The notes: generated from the letters alone by a model not told the origin. Shown: positions 49,232-60,475, counted from the stretch's first letter. The stretch: DNA of 64,000 bases from Sva-07 sp963793335 (GCA_963793335.1 CAWBZS010000010.1:62001-126000), one strand, 5' to 3'. Numbers and translations: made by a program.

Positions 49232-49856
49232 CCGGATCGTCGAACTGCCGCCGCGAACGGTGACTGCACGAGTCACGATCGGCTTCTCGACGCCGCATTC
49301 GCCGTCTTCATGAAGAACGGTTTCGACAAGTCCTCCATGTCGGATGTCGCAGCCGCCGCCGGTGTGTCGCGCCCGACGCTGTATCGGTCCTTTGCCACCA
49401 AGGAGGAGCTGTTCCTCGGTGTGGTGAGTCGGCTGCACGAGCGATGCCCATGCTGCCTACAGCGCGGCTGCTGACGGCGACGGGCGACCTGTGCGACGCG
49501 ACTTGCCGCGATGGCCATCGCGAAGCTGACTGCCCACATCGACGTTCGCGCGGTCATCGCCCCACGGCGCTGATCTGCTCGACCTCAATCAACGCATCGC
49601 CGGCGATCTCGCCGCCGCTGCCAACGACAACTTCACCAAGCTGGTCATCGACGTATTGAGAGGCGCTGACGGCAGCGAAATCGACCTCGCCGCGAACGAC
49701 CTGAGCCCAGCTCGCTCGGCGGCGATCGTGGTGGCGGTCATCGACGGGTGGAAACAGCGGATCATGTCCGACGAGGCCGCATCGAAGCGCTGGAAGCGGG
49801 AGGTGCACGCGGCGATGTCCGTCGTGGTCCGAGGCCTCCGGAAGCCCGGCACATGA
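49228..49856 (+). CDS. TetR-family regulator, frame interrupted
   Basis: About 205 residues. Joined frames give FMKNGFDKSSMSDVAAAAGVSRPTLYRSFATKEELF, a textbook TetR helix-turn-helix, and end WKREVHAAMSVVVRGLRKPGT at 49856. Shifts lie near 49242, 49440 and 49555. It is part of the ABM-dehydrogenase-TetR-SDR cluster and probably controls it. Confidence 0.75.
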
Positions 49857-49944
49857 AGCTGACCACCCCATCGTCGACCGAAGGCGATCCGCATCGTCGC
49901 AGGATGAGCACTGGCCAGTCGACCCAACATAGCGGAGGACAGCA

Positions 49945-50874
49945 ATGACCTTCACCGAGGCATCGATTCCCGACCTGACCGGCAAGGTCGCCGTCGTCAC
50001 CGGCGCCAACGGCGGACTCGGTCTGGAAACCACCAAGGCGCTCGCGCGCCGTGGCGCGCACGTCGTGATGGCGGCTCGCAACGAGGCCAAGGCCATCACC
50101 GCCGCGCAACGCCATCGTGACCGACCACCCCGCGGCGTCCATCGAGATCGTCCAACTCGACCTGGCCGCACTGGAGTCGGTGCACGGGAGGCGAGCGTGC
50201 AGATCGTTGCCCGGCACCACGGCATCGACCTGCTGGTCAACAACGCCGGTCTGATGGCCATGCCAGAGCGGGCAACCGTCGACGGATTCGAGATGCAGCT
50301 CGGTGTTAACCACCTCGGACACTGGGCGCTGACCGCCCACCTCATGCCGGCACTGTTGCGAGCTGAGGCCGCTCGAGTCGTGTCGGTCACCAGCACCGCA
50401 CACCACATCGGACGTCGCCTCGACCCCGAGAATCCACACCTGCACGGTCAGCTACGGCCCGTGGCGCGCCTACGGCCAATCCAAGCTCGCGAACTATCAC
50501 TTTGCGATCGGACTCCAGCAACGATTCGAGACGGCCCGGAGTCGCCGCCAAGAGCATGCTCGCCCATCCCGGACTCACCAATTCCGATCTGCAATCCCAC
50601 GCGGTCGACGAAGGCGGCGCAGGCATCCTCGGGCCTGTCTTCGACTTCCTGTCGACGCACACGGGGATGACCACGGAGCAGGGGGCCCGACCGCAACTGC
50701 GCGCAGCGACCGACCCCGCCGCGCGAGGCGGGTCGTTCTACGCTCCCCGCTACATCAACAACGGTCCAGCGGTGCGCCGCCCGTACCTGCGACCTCGACG
50801 AAATGCAGCAATCGAGATCTTGTGGAGAGTCTCCCGAGCGAGAAACCGGCCTCACCATCGACATCGCGCTGTGA
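49945..50874 (+). CDS. Short-chain dehydrogenase/reductase, frame interrupted
   Basis: About 305 residues. TGANGGLGLET (cofactor), NNAG and YGQSKLAN (Tyr-x3-Lys) are the SDR motifs. The C-terminus reads QGARPQLRAATDPAA and ETGLTIDIAL, typical of the retinol-dehydrogenase/WWOX-like SDRs in actinobacteria. GGAGG lies 6-10 bases before the ATG. Shifts lie near 50105, 50190, 50445, 50540 and 50790. It closes the cluster begun at 47914. Confidence 0.78.
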
Positions 50875-50941
50875 TCGCCCGGAACACGATGGGATCGCTG
50901 CGAGGCAACGCGGACTGCGTGTGTGGGTTCGTGGCGGTCTC

Positions 50942-52072
50942 CTAGCGCAGATCGAACGAGCCGAGGGTGGTCGACACGCCATTGAGAACGATCTCGACGT
51001 CGTGTCGCCCGGCGTGGTGGGTGCGGGTGGACATCTGCCGGAGGGAGATCTTCTTCGAGATGCTGGCTGTCGCTCCCGGTTCGATGTTGACGGTCGTGCC
51101 CTTGAACACCTTCGGTGTCCGGTTGCCGTTCGCTTTGACGTAGTGGACCCGGAAGTCGGCGATCGCGGACTGGGGCGTGTCGGTGGGGTTGGAGAGCGTC
51201 ACCGCGATCCGAACGGCGTCTCCGATGTGCGGGGTGGGCGGGTCGATGATGGCCGAAACGACCGTGAGCGGTGTCCGGCTGCTGTGGCCGATGACGTCGA
51301 GCGCTGCGGGGTTGCCGGCCTTGATGAGCGTGCGCAGCCCGTGGTTGACGAGACGCAGACGTTCTGGCCCGACGGGTGTCGAGCCGTCGTTTGCCCAGCG
51401 ACGCGCCGTGCTGGTGGCGAGGTCGGGGTGGTCTTTCGAGATGTCGTTGAGGTTGTTGGCGACCGAGCGGCGCACGTACTCCGACGGGTCGTCCACGAGT
51501 CGGTCGAGCAGGGAGATCACGGGCGTCGGGTCCTCGACGAAGATCGCGAGCCGGGGCGCCCACGGCAGTCGCGGTCGGCTGCCTTCCGAGACGAGTCGGC
51601 GGACGTGTTCGTTGGGATCGCTCGCCCACACGGCGAGGCGCTCGATGGTGCGGTCGGTGTGGGTGGCGAGGAAGGGCCGGATGCTGAACTCGGCGGTGAA
51701 CCGTTGCGTCACCTCGTACTGGGCTCGCATGGCCTGTTCGAAGTGGTCGAGCCCGTGGTCGCGTATGAACTGCACGACCGGGAGATATCGGAACGCTTCG
51801 AGCCCGGTGAGCGAGTCGCCGTGTCCGCTCGTCTGCTGTTCGGCTTCGAGTGCTTCGGTGAGTATGTCGAGCGCTGCGCCGCGATCGTTCGGAAGGGCGT
51901 CGGCGAGCGCATTCGAGATGAGCTGCGATCTCGCCATCAACTCCGCTTGGTCGTAGCCGACGCTCGCAGCAGCGCGAAACGTCGAGCGGTCGATCGGGTG
52001 GACGGCGTCCACGAGGTCGGCGACGTAGTCGATCCGATCGTGTCCGAAGGAGTTCTTCAGTGGTTCGGCCAC
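50942..52072 (-). CDS. DNA alkylation repair enzyme, AlkC-type
   Basis: 376 residues. HEAT-like helical repeats (about 30-250) with the block DPNEHVRRLVSEGSRPRLPWAPRL, diagnostic of AlkC/AlkD glycosylases that remove alkylated bases without flipping. Residues 260-376 form an Ig-like beta-sandwich (VSNPTDTPQSAIADFRVHYVK region), as in the Ig-bearing AlkC subgroup. Cytoplasmic repair of 3-methyladenine-type lesions is expected. The frame is intact. Confidence 0.88.
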   Translation of the reverse strand: MAEPLKNSFGHDRIDYVADLVDAVHPIDRSTFRAAASVGYDQAELMARSQLISNALADALPNDRGAALDILTEALEAEQQTSGHGDSLTGLEAFRYLPVVQFIRDHGLDHFEQAMRAQYEVTQRFTAEFSIRPFLATHTDRTIERLAVWASDPNEHVRRLVSEGSRPRLPWAPRLAIFVEDPTPVISLLDRLVDDPSEYVRRSVANNLNDISKDHPDLATSTARRWANDGSTPVGPERLRLVNHGLRTLIKAGNPAALDVIGHSSRTPLTVVSAIIDPPTPHIGDAVRIAVTLSNPTDTPQSAIADFRVHYVKANGNRTPKVFKGTTVNIEPGATASISKKISLRQMSTRTHHAGRHDVEIVLNGVSTTLGSFDLR

Positions 52073-52314
52073 GTCAGCGCGTCTGGGTGCAGTTGCTCAT
52101 CGGTCTGTCGTTGGAGTCCTCGTGGTTGGATCGGATGCCGTTCGTTCGGTGCTCCGGCGATCGTGACGACCACGACCGACTGCAACGCACCGAACGAGAC
52201 GAAGCGCGCCCGGTGGAATGTGGTGAGGCCCAGTGCCCAACCGAACTCGCGGCCGTCGTCGAGGCGTCGGCAGTCCTCCACCAGTCGTTGGTTCATGGAG
52301 CAGACCGTAGCCAC
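52057..52314 (-). pseudogene. Truncated copy of the small membrane-protein gene
   Basis: The first about 45 residues (NQRLVEDCRRLDDGREFGWA) match the gene at 41598-42092, then the sequences diverge and the frame runs 15 bases into the AlkC gene start. It looks like a remnant left by the duplication. Confidence 0.65.
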
Positions 52315-52363
52315 GCTGTCGATCGACGGTGCCGACGCATCCGGTCAGCTGAGGAGGGCGAGG
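52163..52363. repeat. Long duplicated segment, copy 2
   Basis: Gapless partner of 41941-42141 (offset 10,222 bases). It holds the 3' end of the pentapeptide-DinB gene (stop at 52345) and the start of the truncated membrane-protein copy. Confidence 0.85.
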
Positions 52364-53076
52364 TCACGCCGGACGTAGCGCAGGTGCGCCCACTCCTCCT
52401 CCAGAATCACGCGCACGCAGTCACCGACGGTTGGATGCCAGTCACCACCGCCCCACGGGTTGTCGCGCTCCTCGGCGAGCAGTTCCGGCGTGACGGTCGA
52501 CAGGAACTCGGTCACCTGCTGCTGCCGCTCGGCCCGCACAGCCAGGATCTCCTCGAACGTGGGATCGTCAGTCCGGAAGATCGAGATGTCGAAGCCCATC
52601 TGGGCGGCACTCGCGAAGATCTGGCCGATCTCGTGGAACGGCTGCTCGATCCGCATGATCCCGCCGCGGAGCCAGGCGTCGGTCGCCAGCACGAGGTGAC
52701 GCAGGGTGTCGGCCAGCGACCATTCGTCGTCGACATGGGCGTCGATCAGTTCCGGCGGCGTGTTCGTCACCGTCTCCTCCCACGCTGCCTGTGCCGCCAC
52801 CCAACCCTTCCGCAGGCCCTCGGGTGTCTGCGCCGCTTGCAGTTCGCGGCCGGGGAACTGCCGGTTGAGTTCGGCGTCGACCAGCGGTACGACGTCGACA
52901 CCGTTGACGATCAAGGTGCCGAAGATCAGGTCAGGGCTGTCGATGTCCATGCCGTCGACGTCGACGCTGCGCATCGTCACGCCGCGAAGGTCGGACGATC
53001 GCAGCGTGGCGCCCCTGAAGTTCGTCGCGACGAACGTCGCACCCTCGAAGTCCTGGGAGCCGGAAGCAGCGGTCAT
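52345..53076 (-). CDS. Pentapeptide-repeat plus DinB-superfamily protein
   Basis: 243 residues from the ATG at 53076. Residues 8-45 are pentapeptide-like repeats (ATFVATNFRGATLRSSDLRG); residues 85-243 are a DinB four-helix bundle (DEWSLADTLRHLVLATDAWL, with WGGGDWHPTVGDCVRVILEEEWAHLRYVRRDL). Metal-ligand His residues are visible in LRHLVLA and EEWAHLRY. DinB proteins are thiol-dependent transferases (bacillithiol/mycothiol). The combination of the two modules is known in actinobacteria. The frame is intact. Confidence 0.82.
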   Translation of the reverse strand: MTAASGSQDFEGATFVATNFRGATLRSSDLRGVTMRSVDVDGMDIDSPDLIFGTLIVNGVDVVPLVDAELNRQFPGRELQAAQTPEGLRKGWVAAQAAWEETVTNTPPELIDAHVDDEWSLADTLRHLVLATDAWLRGGIMRIEQPFHEIGQIFASAAQMGFDISIFRTDDPTFEEILAVRAERQQQVTEFLSTVTPELLAEERDNPWGGGDWHPTVGDCVRVILEEEWAHLRYVRRDLALLS

Positions 53077-53215
53077 TGCTGCAGTCTTGCCGCCGACCCG
53101 AGCCCAGCCCATGCCAATCGCTGCAGCGTTCGGCCACCCGGCTGCATACGATCGATGGTGAGCGGCGTGCCCTGCCGCCGTGTGAGCGAACCGGACGACC
53201 GGAGGCGAGCGATCG

Positions 53216-53722
53216 ATGACCAGACAACTGCGGTATGCAGACGGCCCCACGACGGAGGTGTCCCGGGTGATCGCAGCGTCACCGAACGACCTCTGGGTGC
53301 ACCTGGCCGACATCAATCTGCCCGCGAGGTTCTCCCCGGAGTTCCAGGGCGCCGAGTGGCTCGACGGGGCGACGGAGCCGGCACTCGGTGCCCGTTTCCG
53401 CGGGACGAACGAGCATCGGGCGGTCGGCAGGTGGAGCGTCGACTGCACGATCGTCGAGTTCGAGCCCGAGCGCGTGATCGGCTGGGTCGTCGAGGATCCC
53501 GCCGACCCGGCAGCGCGCTGGCGGTTTTCCCTCGAATCGACCGACCAGGGCACACGCGTCACCCAGTGGTGCCAACTCGGTCCCGGACCGAGCGGACTCA
53601 GCCCGGCCATCGAGCGAATGCCCGATCGCGAGCACGAGATCGTCGAGATGCGCCTCGGCGAACACGCTGCCAACATGCGCAAGAACCTCGACGGCCTGGC
53701 CGGCCTGGTCGGGGGGACCTGA
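53216..53722 (+). CDS. SRPBCC (START/Bet v1-like) protein, polyketide cyclase/dehydrase type
   Basis: 168 residues. EVSRVIAASPNDLWVHLADINLPARFSPEFQGAEW is the typical SRPBCC start, with the W.....VVEFEPE and the C-terminal helix EHAANMRKNLDGL. It binds a hydrophobic ligand; a specific function is not visible. The frame is intact. Confidence 0.85.
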   Translation: MTRQLRYADGPTTEVSRVIAASPNDLWVHLADINLPARFSPEFQGAEWLDGATEPALGARFRGTNEHRAVGRWSVDCTIVEFEPERVIGWVVEDPADPAARWRFSLESTDQGTRVTQWCQLGPGPSGLSPAIERMPDREHEIVEMRLGEHAANMRKNLDGLAGLVGGT

Positions 53723-53805
53723 ACACTCGGAGACCGACGCTTCGCCGATGACCACAGCTCTCGATCGCTCGCCGCGGATCACGTCGAGGTCGGCAGCGGC
53801 AGCGT

Positions 53806-54582
53806 TCATCCAGTCGTCGGGTCGGTCCGGGGGAGCCGCCCCGATCGATGGACCGAGTTCCGAAGGTGGAACGACATGTCGGAGATGTCGACCATCCCGA
53901 CGGTGGAGTCGCTCTCGAAGAGCAGGTGGACGAACTCGGCGATCTCGTCCGGGGTGTGAAACGCAATGGTGCCCTGACCGCCCAGGGTCAGTCTCGTGTC
54001 GGACAACGAGATGGCGGTGAACTCGGTGTCGATCGGCCCGGGCACCATGACCTTCGCCCGCAGCGTTCCGCCCTGGGCGTCGATGTCGAGCTGGATCCCC
54101 TCGGTCAGCGCGGTCACGAAGAACTTGGTTGCGCTGTAGGGAACGGCGCCGGCGAACAACGAGTAGCCGGCAGCGGAGGCAACGTTGATCAGTTGAGCGT
54201 CGTTGTCCTTGTTGTCCTTGGCGAACAGGACCGACAGCACGGCGAGTGCGCGTACGTTGAGATCGATCATCGCGTGGAGTCGATCCAGGCCGATGTCCCA
54301 CGTGTGATTCCAGTCGCCCAGCGCCGCGTTGTTGATGAGAACGTCGACCCCCATGTTGCGGACCTCGTCGTAGAGACACTCGGCTGCGCCGTGCTCGGCG
54401 AGGTCGACGCAACATGGTGTCACTGCTTGCCCGTACTGGCTGCCGATCTCGTCGGCCAGTTCGTCGAGCAACTCGCGGCGGCGGGCCACTGCGACGATGT
54501 CGAATCCATCGGCGGCGAATCGGTGGGCGAGCGAGCGGCCGGTCCCGGCGCTCGCCCCGGTCACCATCACTGTGTTGGTCAC
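53806..54582 (-). CDS. Short-chain dehydrogenase/reductase
   Basis: 258 residues. TGASAGTGRSLA (glycine-rich), INNAAL (usually NNAG), and YSATKFF (Tyr-x3-Lys). It is a classical SDR of about 250 residues using NAD(P). Divergent from the surface-protein gene. The frame is intact. Confidence 0.9.
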   Translation of the reverse strand: MTNTVMVTGASAGTGRSLAHRFAADGFDIVAVARRRELLDELADEIGSQYGQAVTPCCVDLAEHGAAECLYDEVRNMGVDVLINNAALGDWNHTWDIGLDRLHAMIDLNVRALAVLSVLFAKDNKDNDAQLINVASAAGYSLFAGAVPYSATKFFVTALTEGIQLDIDAQGGTLRAKVMVPGPIDTEFTAISLSDTRLTLGGQGTIAFHTPDEIAEFVHLLFESDSTVGMVDISDMSFHLRNSVHRSGRLPRTDPTTG

Positions 54583-54679
54583 GTGCGCTCCTCACCTGGC
54601 GTCGGCGGCGTGCACGAGATCGGACGGGGAGCCGTCGTCTGTGAGCGTTCTGTTAGTCGACGTGCGTACCTTCGCCGCA

Positions 54680-57600
54680 ATGCCTGGCGACCGCGGACCT
54701 GCCCACTTCGTCGCGGGGCGCCGGCGTACGGCTGGGCGGAGGTTGGTGTCGCTCGTCCTCGCGGTCGTGGTCATGGCCGCTGGGCTCGTCTGGGTTGGCG
54801 CGGTCGTCGAGACCGCGCTGGGCGACGAGCCGTCCGCTGCCGCTGCGCAGCGGCTGATCGAACCGGACACGGACTCGATCTACGAGTCGGGCACCGTGAC
54901 CTACACGGTCACCAACGCCGAAGCGGCCGAGAGCGTCGACTGGTATCGAGTCCAAGGGTTCGAGAACCTGTTCTACTTCCGATTCGAGGTTCGACCCGGC
55001 GTCGGGTTGTCGTTGGTGCAGGTCCCATGGGGGTCGCTCCGCACCGATGTCGACGAGTCGAACTGCGGTCCGCTGACCTGCACGATCACCTACACGGTGC
55101 GCCGAACCGACAAGTGCATGGAGGACATGGATCTGTCCGGGGTGAACTATCCGGAGCTCGGTGTCGATCTGTCGTTCCGGATCAACCCGGCTCGCGACGA
55201 TGTCGAGCCCTACGGGTATCCCAACTTCGTGACGGTGTCGGCGCCGCTGTCGGGCGATGCAAGTTTCGAGTGTCCGGAGTTCGGCGTGGCCGAGCCGCCG
55301 GATCGGTCGTTCGAGTTCGAGCAGACCGACGGGATGATCGACATCGAGGCCGACGACGCCGTGCCCGGTCGCTACCGCTTCCGCTCGTTCCCCGACGAGC
55401 TGTGCACTCAACTCGAATCGGGTGGATGGTGACGGGGGCGATGACGGCGATGGCGGTGGAGGGGCGAGTTGCGAGGAGCTGACCTTTGCCCGATGGCAGA
55501 TCGATGGTCAGGAGCTGTACGACTTCGAGACGGCATACACGTTCGACGCGCCGGGTGTGTACCCGATCGTGTTCGAGGCGGACGGCTACAACCCGGAGAC
55601 CGAGGTCGGCGGCTACTCCCGCGCCAGCGGCACGCTGACGCTTCGGGCCCCCGACATCTCCATCAAACTGGAGACCGAGACAGCGAGCGATGGGCGTGCC
55701 AAGGCCGGCGAGGAGTTCGACGTCGAGCTCACTGCCACGACGACCAAGGGCCTCGGCGATCTCTCCCAGGTGGTGTTCAACCCGTCCGCCGGTCTCGTCT
55801 TCGATCCCGGCCTCTTCGAGTTGGTCAGCGCGCCGTCACTTCCTGCGGCACCGCTCACTGCGGCCCCACAGATCGAGTTCTTCACGGGAACCTGGAGGCT
55901 CAAGGCGATCGGCGATGGCGATGGTTCGATCGCGGCGACGATGACCGGTGTCGGGGTCGATGGCAAGGCGGTCACGGGTTCCGGCGAAGCAACGCTGCGC
56001 GTCGGCGACCCGCTCCAGGTGTCCGTGGTGGTCGACCCGGCAACGGTGCCGAAGTCGGAACGTGAGGACGGCGAGCCGGTGGAGGTCAACGTCACGATCA
56101 CCGCCAAGAACGACACCGATCGTCCGATGACGGACGTGGCGCTGCGGTCGTTCGGACTCGATCGGGTCGTGGTCGGTCAGCCGGTTGCCTACGAGCTGAT
56201 CGACCCGAACCCGGTTGCGGCCGGCGTGATTTCGTTGACCGCGCCCCGGACCCGATCTCGGGTCTCGCGTTGCCGAACATCGGTGCAGGCGAACAACTCA
56301 CGCTGCAGGCCAAGTACCGCATCGATGACGACGGTGAGTTCAAGGTGAGCGCGCAGGTGCAGGCCGCCGGCCACCAGGGTGGGGTGAACACCGCGGTCGG
56401 TGAAGCGGCGCTGTCGGTTGCCGCGGAGAAGTACCTCGAGTTCCGGACCACGGTGGTGTCGCCGACCGCTGCCGACACGCTGCTCGACGCCGGCCAGGCG
56501 ATCTGGGTCACCGGAACCATCAAGAACGTCACGACGACCGCCTCGATCGAGGTCGGGCCGCCATACGCGCAGACGTCGGGCAATGCCGGTGCACAGACCG
56601 CAACGTGGGACGAGGTCGGTGTCGACGCAACCCAGTTGACTCCCATTGGGACGTTGGTGTTGGCCCCGGGGGAGGAGCAGAAATTCACCACGAAGGTGGT
56701 CACGTCGTGGAGTGATCCGCGCCCGAATGGTGGGGTGAACCCGAGCGGTGGCACCCGGGCGTACCTGGAGTTCACGCCCTGGGGTCGCGCGACAGAGGCG
56801 GACGGTTCGGTCACGGCCGTCACGCCGGATCTGATCGACGCCACGGACGACGATCTGAAGATCCAGATCTCGATCGACGATTCGATCGCGCTCCCGTCCA
56901 CCGACCACCAAGCACTCGGCGCAGGCATCCTCATCGGCACGCTGGAGGGCACGATCGCTGCTGGCGCGGCGATCGTGATGGGGATCCCGGACGTGTTCAT
57001 CGGGGCGTACTCGATGATGGCGGGAGCCACCGAGTATCAGCGCAAGATCTGGGACAGCTTCACCGAGGTGGAACGCGACCTGTTCGTCGACGAGACGAGC
57101 TTCATGATCTTGTCGTTGCTGCAGCGCAACTTCGAGTACGCCGAGCAGGACGGCGCGGCATTGCTCGAGCAGATCAATGCGTCGGTGCTGGGATCGATGA
57201 CGGAACTGTCGACGGCCTGGGAGACCGGCGACTACGTCAGCTCGGCGCAGGTGTACTCGAAGTACACCGCGGAGGCGATCGGTTCGGTCGTGTTGCCCGT
57301 GGCGTTGGCCAAGCTGGCGAAGACACCTCGAGCGGTTGCAATCCTCGCACGAGGGCAGGCCGCAATCCAGGCCCGGCTGGCACCACTCGCTGCCGACATC
57401 GCCCGGATCAGTCGGCTCGACGACGCCGCAAGGATTCTGAGGATCGTCGAGGCCGGCGCCGAGCTGACACCCGACCAGATCTCCAAGCTGTACGGCATCT
57501 CGCCGGACGAACTGATCGAGCTGCAACGCTTGGCAGACAAGTACGGATTGCTGCTGACCGTCCGGTCGCGGCATCCGTCGTCGATCGAGTGGATCGAGAA

Positions 57601-59341
57601 GTTCGGTGCGATGCTCAAGCCGGAGGCGCTCAAGCTCAAGACGGTCTCCGACCTCGACGCCAAGCTGGGCTTCGACCCCGACGACGTTGGTTCGTTGGTC
57701 TTCCGCAAGCCCGAGGCGCTGGTGGCCCACGAGGCCGGGGAGTCGCTCGGTGACGCGGTGAACAACTTCGTGGCCAGCAAGGGGTTCACGCCCGGGACCC
57801 CGGAGTGGGAGAACGCCATCGCACGCACCGTCCACCGCGCCGACGAGTGGAAGCGCTTCGAGCAGACCTACAAGCAGTGGTCGAAGAACGGCAAGATCGA
57901 CGCGCCGTTCGACTACGACGCCAACGGGGTCCCGACCGGGATCATCCGTGATGCGGATCAAACCGTGCACGGGTTCCGCCTGGTGCAGCGCCACGCTGAC
58001 GGCGATCTGGTGGAGGACTATCTCGTCGAGATGTTCGACATCAACACCGGCAAGTGGAGGCGGGTCACCGGCGACATCGACCCGATCGCGTTCACGCACA
58101 CCGACGGCTCACCGCTCGATGCGTGGCTGCACGCGGACCTGCTCGATGACATGCGCAACAGCCCGTTGCTGCGCGCCGCGCACGGCGAGTCGGCGACGTT
58201 CCTCGGCGGCGGCGTCGACTTCATCGCCCAGCAGTTCAAGCCCCTCGAAGCGGCGCTCCAACTGGCACCGAACGCCATTGCGCGAGTCGTTCGCTTCAAC
58301 CCGGCGAAGAGCCGCTGGAACGACCCGTTCGACTACAACCTGTTCTGGGATGGCGGTTTCGTCGAGAGCTCAGCACCGAAGATCACCCAGGCCCAAGCCC
58401 GTGACTACGGCATCCCGGTCGTCGATCAGGCTGCCTACGAAGCAGCGCAGCGAATCCCGAAGCGGCCACTGAAGATCGTCGAGGCAGGAGCAGCGGCAAA
58501 TCTCGGGCGGTGTCGAGTCAGCCTCACACCGTCGGCGGGGACCGCACCGACGTCGGGTGTCGGCGCCGTCTTCGTCGACGAACTCGGCGCGTTGCAGCAG
58601 GTGCAACCCGATGGCTCGTCGGCGCCGTCGGACCTCGCTCGACAGTGTTTCGTCGAGACCGATTCGGTGATCGACATCGATTTGCTCGCGATCACGCAGA
58701 TCGTGTCGGGCATCGTGGGCGGAGGCTTCGCATCGCCACGGGCCACCCGTGCCACCGCACCCGGCAACCTCGGCTTCGGGGCGCCCGCAACACTCGGAGC
58801 CACGACGCTGACGGTTGTGGACACCACGGGCTTCGCCCCGGGCGATCTCGTCGCCATCGGGGTGGGGACACCTGAGGTCGAGGTGCGCACGCTGGTGAGC
58901 GTCGAACCATTCGTGATCGACGCTCCACTCCAACGGGATCATGGAGACGGCGCCCTGGTGGCTGCGCTCGCCAGCGCGGACGACGAGACGCCACCGACGA
59001 CGACCGAACCAGCGCCCACGACGACGGAGCCGGTGACGAGCACGACGGAGCCGGTGACGAGCACGACGGAGCCGGTGACGAGCACCGGATCTGGGTCGAC
59101 GACGAGCACGACCGAACCGGCGGTGGCGGCCGGTGGGCCGACCACGCCGAACCAGAGCGTGGTGACGCCGAGCTCCGCTCCGACAAGTGGCGGCACGCTG
59201 CCCTTCACGGGGTCGAGCACGATGAACCTGCTGTTGTCGATTGCGCTCACGATCATGCTGCTGGGTGCGGTGCTGTTGCTGGTTCGACGCCAACGCGATC
59301 ACCAGCGACACGAGCCTCCGCCGCATTCAACGACGCAGTAG
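54680..59341 (+). CDS. Very large LPFTG-anchored surface protein (two frameshifts)
   Basis: About 1,550 residues. Signal peptide (about 20-45, LVSLVLAVVVMAAGLVWVGAV), then beta-rich DUF11-like repeats (VTYTVTNAEAAESVDWY; DGEPVEVNVTITAKNDTDRP). A hydrophobic patch near 57000 (ILIGTLEGTIAAGAAIVMGI) and an alpha/beta region (about 57400-58450) follow. The linker is TTEP-rich (three exact 21-base units at 59021-59083), then LPFTG (59198-59212), a membrane helix and RRQR, the sortase substrate signal. Shifts lie near 55432 and 56250; the second is read through in the 56270 frame. It is an adhesin- or effector-like wall protein with unknown ligand. Confidence 0.8.
59021..59083 (+). repeat. Three perfect 21-bp tandem repeats in the surface-protein gene
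   Basis: The unit ACGACGGAGCCGGTGACGAGC is repeated exactly at 59021, 59042 and 59063; it encodes TTEPVTS repeats of the wall-spanning linker. Slippage could change its length. Confidence 0.95.
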
Positions 59342-59427
59342 CTGTCCGTGGTCCTCCGGGAGCGCGGTCCGCTGGCCGAACTCCCCGGACCCCGCTGGCG
59401 GACCCAGGGAGCTAGCGTTTCCGAGCC

Positions 59428-60475
59428 ATGGCCACGAACCGGTGTGACGTCTTTGCAGCGAACCGGCGGCAAGCAGTGCGTGCGTTGGCGGTCGGAGCGA
59501 TCTTGGTCGTTGGAGGCGCAGCGTGTTCCGGATCGGATTCCGACTCGGCAGCCACGATCTCGACGTCCGTGCCGTCGACCGAGGCTCAGGATCCCGTGGC
59601 GGAGACCGACGCTCCCAGCGACGACGGTCCCAGCGACGACGCTGCCCGAATCGGTCGCGCCCACGACGAAGTCAGCAAACGACGAGTTGACCGCGGACCG
59701 CCCGTACGACGTGTTCGTGCCAACGGGGTACGACGCCTCGACTCCGACGCCACTCGTTCTGCTGCTCCACGGGTACACAGCGAGTGGCGAGGTCCAGGAG
59801 GAGTACTTCAAGTTTGAACCCCTCGCCGAGTCGCGAGGGTTCCTGTACGTCCACCCTGACGGGACCGTCGATCCGACCGGTCAGCAATTCTGGAATGCCA
59901 CCGACGCGTGCTGCGCGTTCTGGGGTGATGCGCCCGACGACACGGCGTACCTGATGGCGATCATCGAGCAGGTGTCGGCCGAGTACAACGTCGACCCGAA
60001 GGCGATCTTCCTGGCCGGGCACTCCAATGGCGGGTTCATGTCGTACCGCATGGCCTGCCAACACGCGGACACGATCGCAGGCATCGCAAGCCTCGCCGGG
60101 GCCACCTTCGCGGACACCGCCGATTGCACACCGTCCGAGCCGGTGAGCGTGCTACAGGTACACGGAACCAACGACGTGACGATCGCGTTCGACGGAGGAT
60201 CCATCTTCGGCACCGACTACCCGAGCGCACAGCAGACGGTGGAGTCCTGGGCGGCCGACAACGGCTGTGACACGCCGCCGACGATCACCACCGATGCACT
60301 CGATCTCGATGAAGCCATCGACGGAGCCGAGAGTGCTGTCGAATCATTCGGCGGATGCGAGCAAGGTTCGGCGGTCGAGTTGTGGATCATCGACGGCGGG
60401 AGCCACACCCCGGGCGTCACCGCAGACTTCAGCGCGGGTGTCGTCGACTTCCTCCTCGCCCACCCCAAGCCGTAG
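59428..60475 (+). CDS. Lipoprotein esterase, PHB-depolymerase/LpqC-like (one frameshift)
   Basis: About 350 residues. Signal peptide and lipobox GGAAC (VVGGAACSGSDSDSA), acidic Thr/Ser/Pro linker, then a secreted esterase: LLLHGYTASG, GHSNGGFMSYRMAC (Ser), GTNDVTI (Asp) and DGGSHTPG (His). This family degrades poly(3-hydroxybutyrate) or feruloyl esters. The shift lies within the linker, about 59620-59680. It follows the surface protein by 86 bp. Confidence 0.85.

Noticed and set aside
57955..58100. Anthrax edema-factor-like adenylate cyclase domain in the surface protein
   Set aside because: The GDIDPIAF segment faintly recalls the family's metal motif, but the upstream lysine motif and the other signature blocks are not visible.
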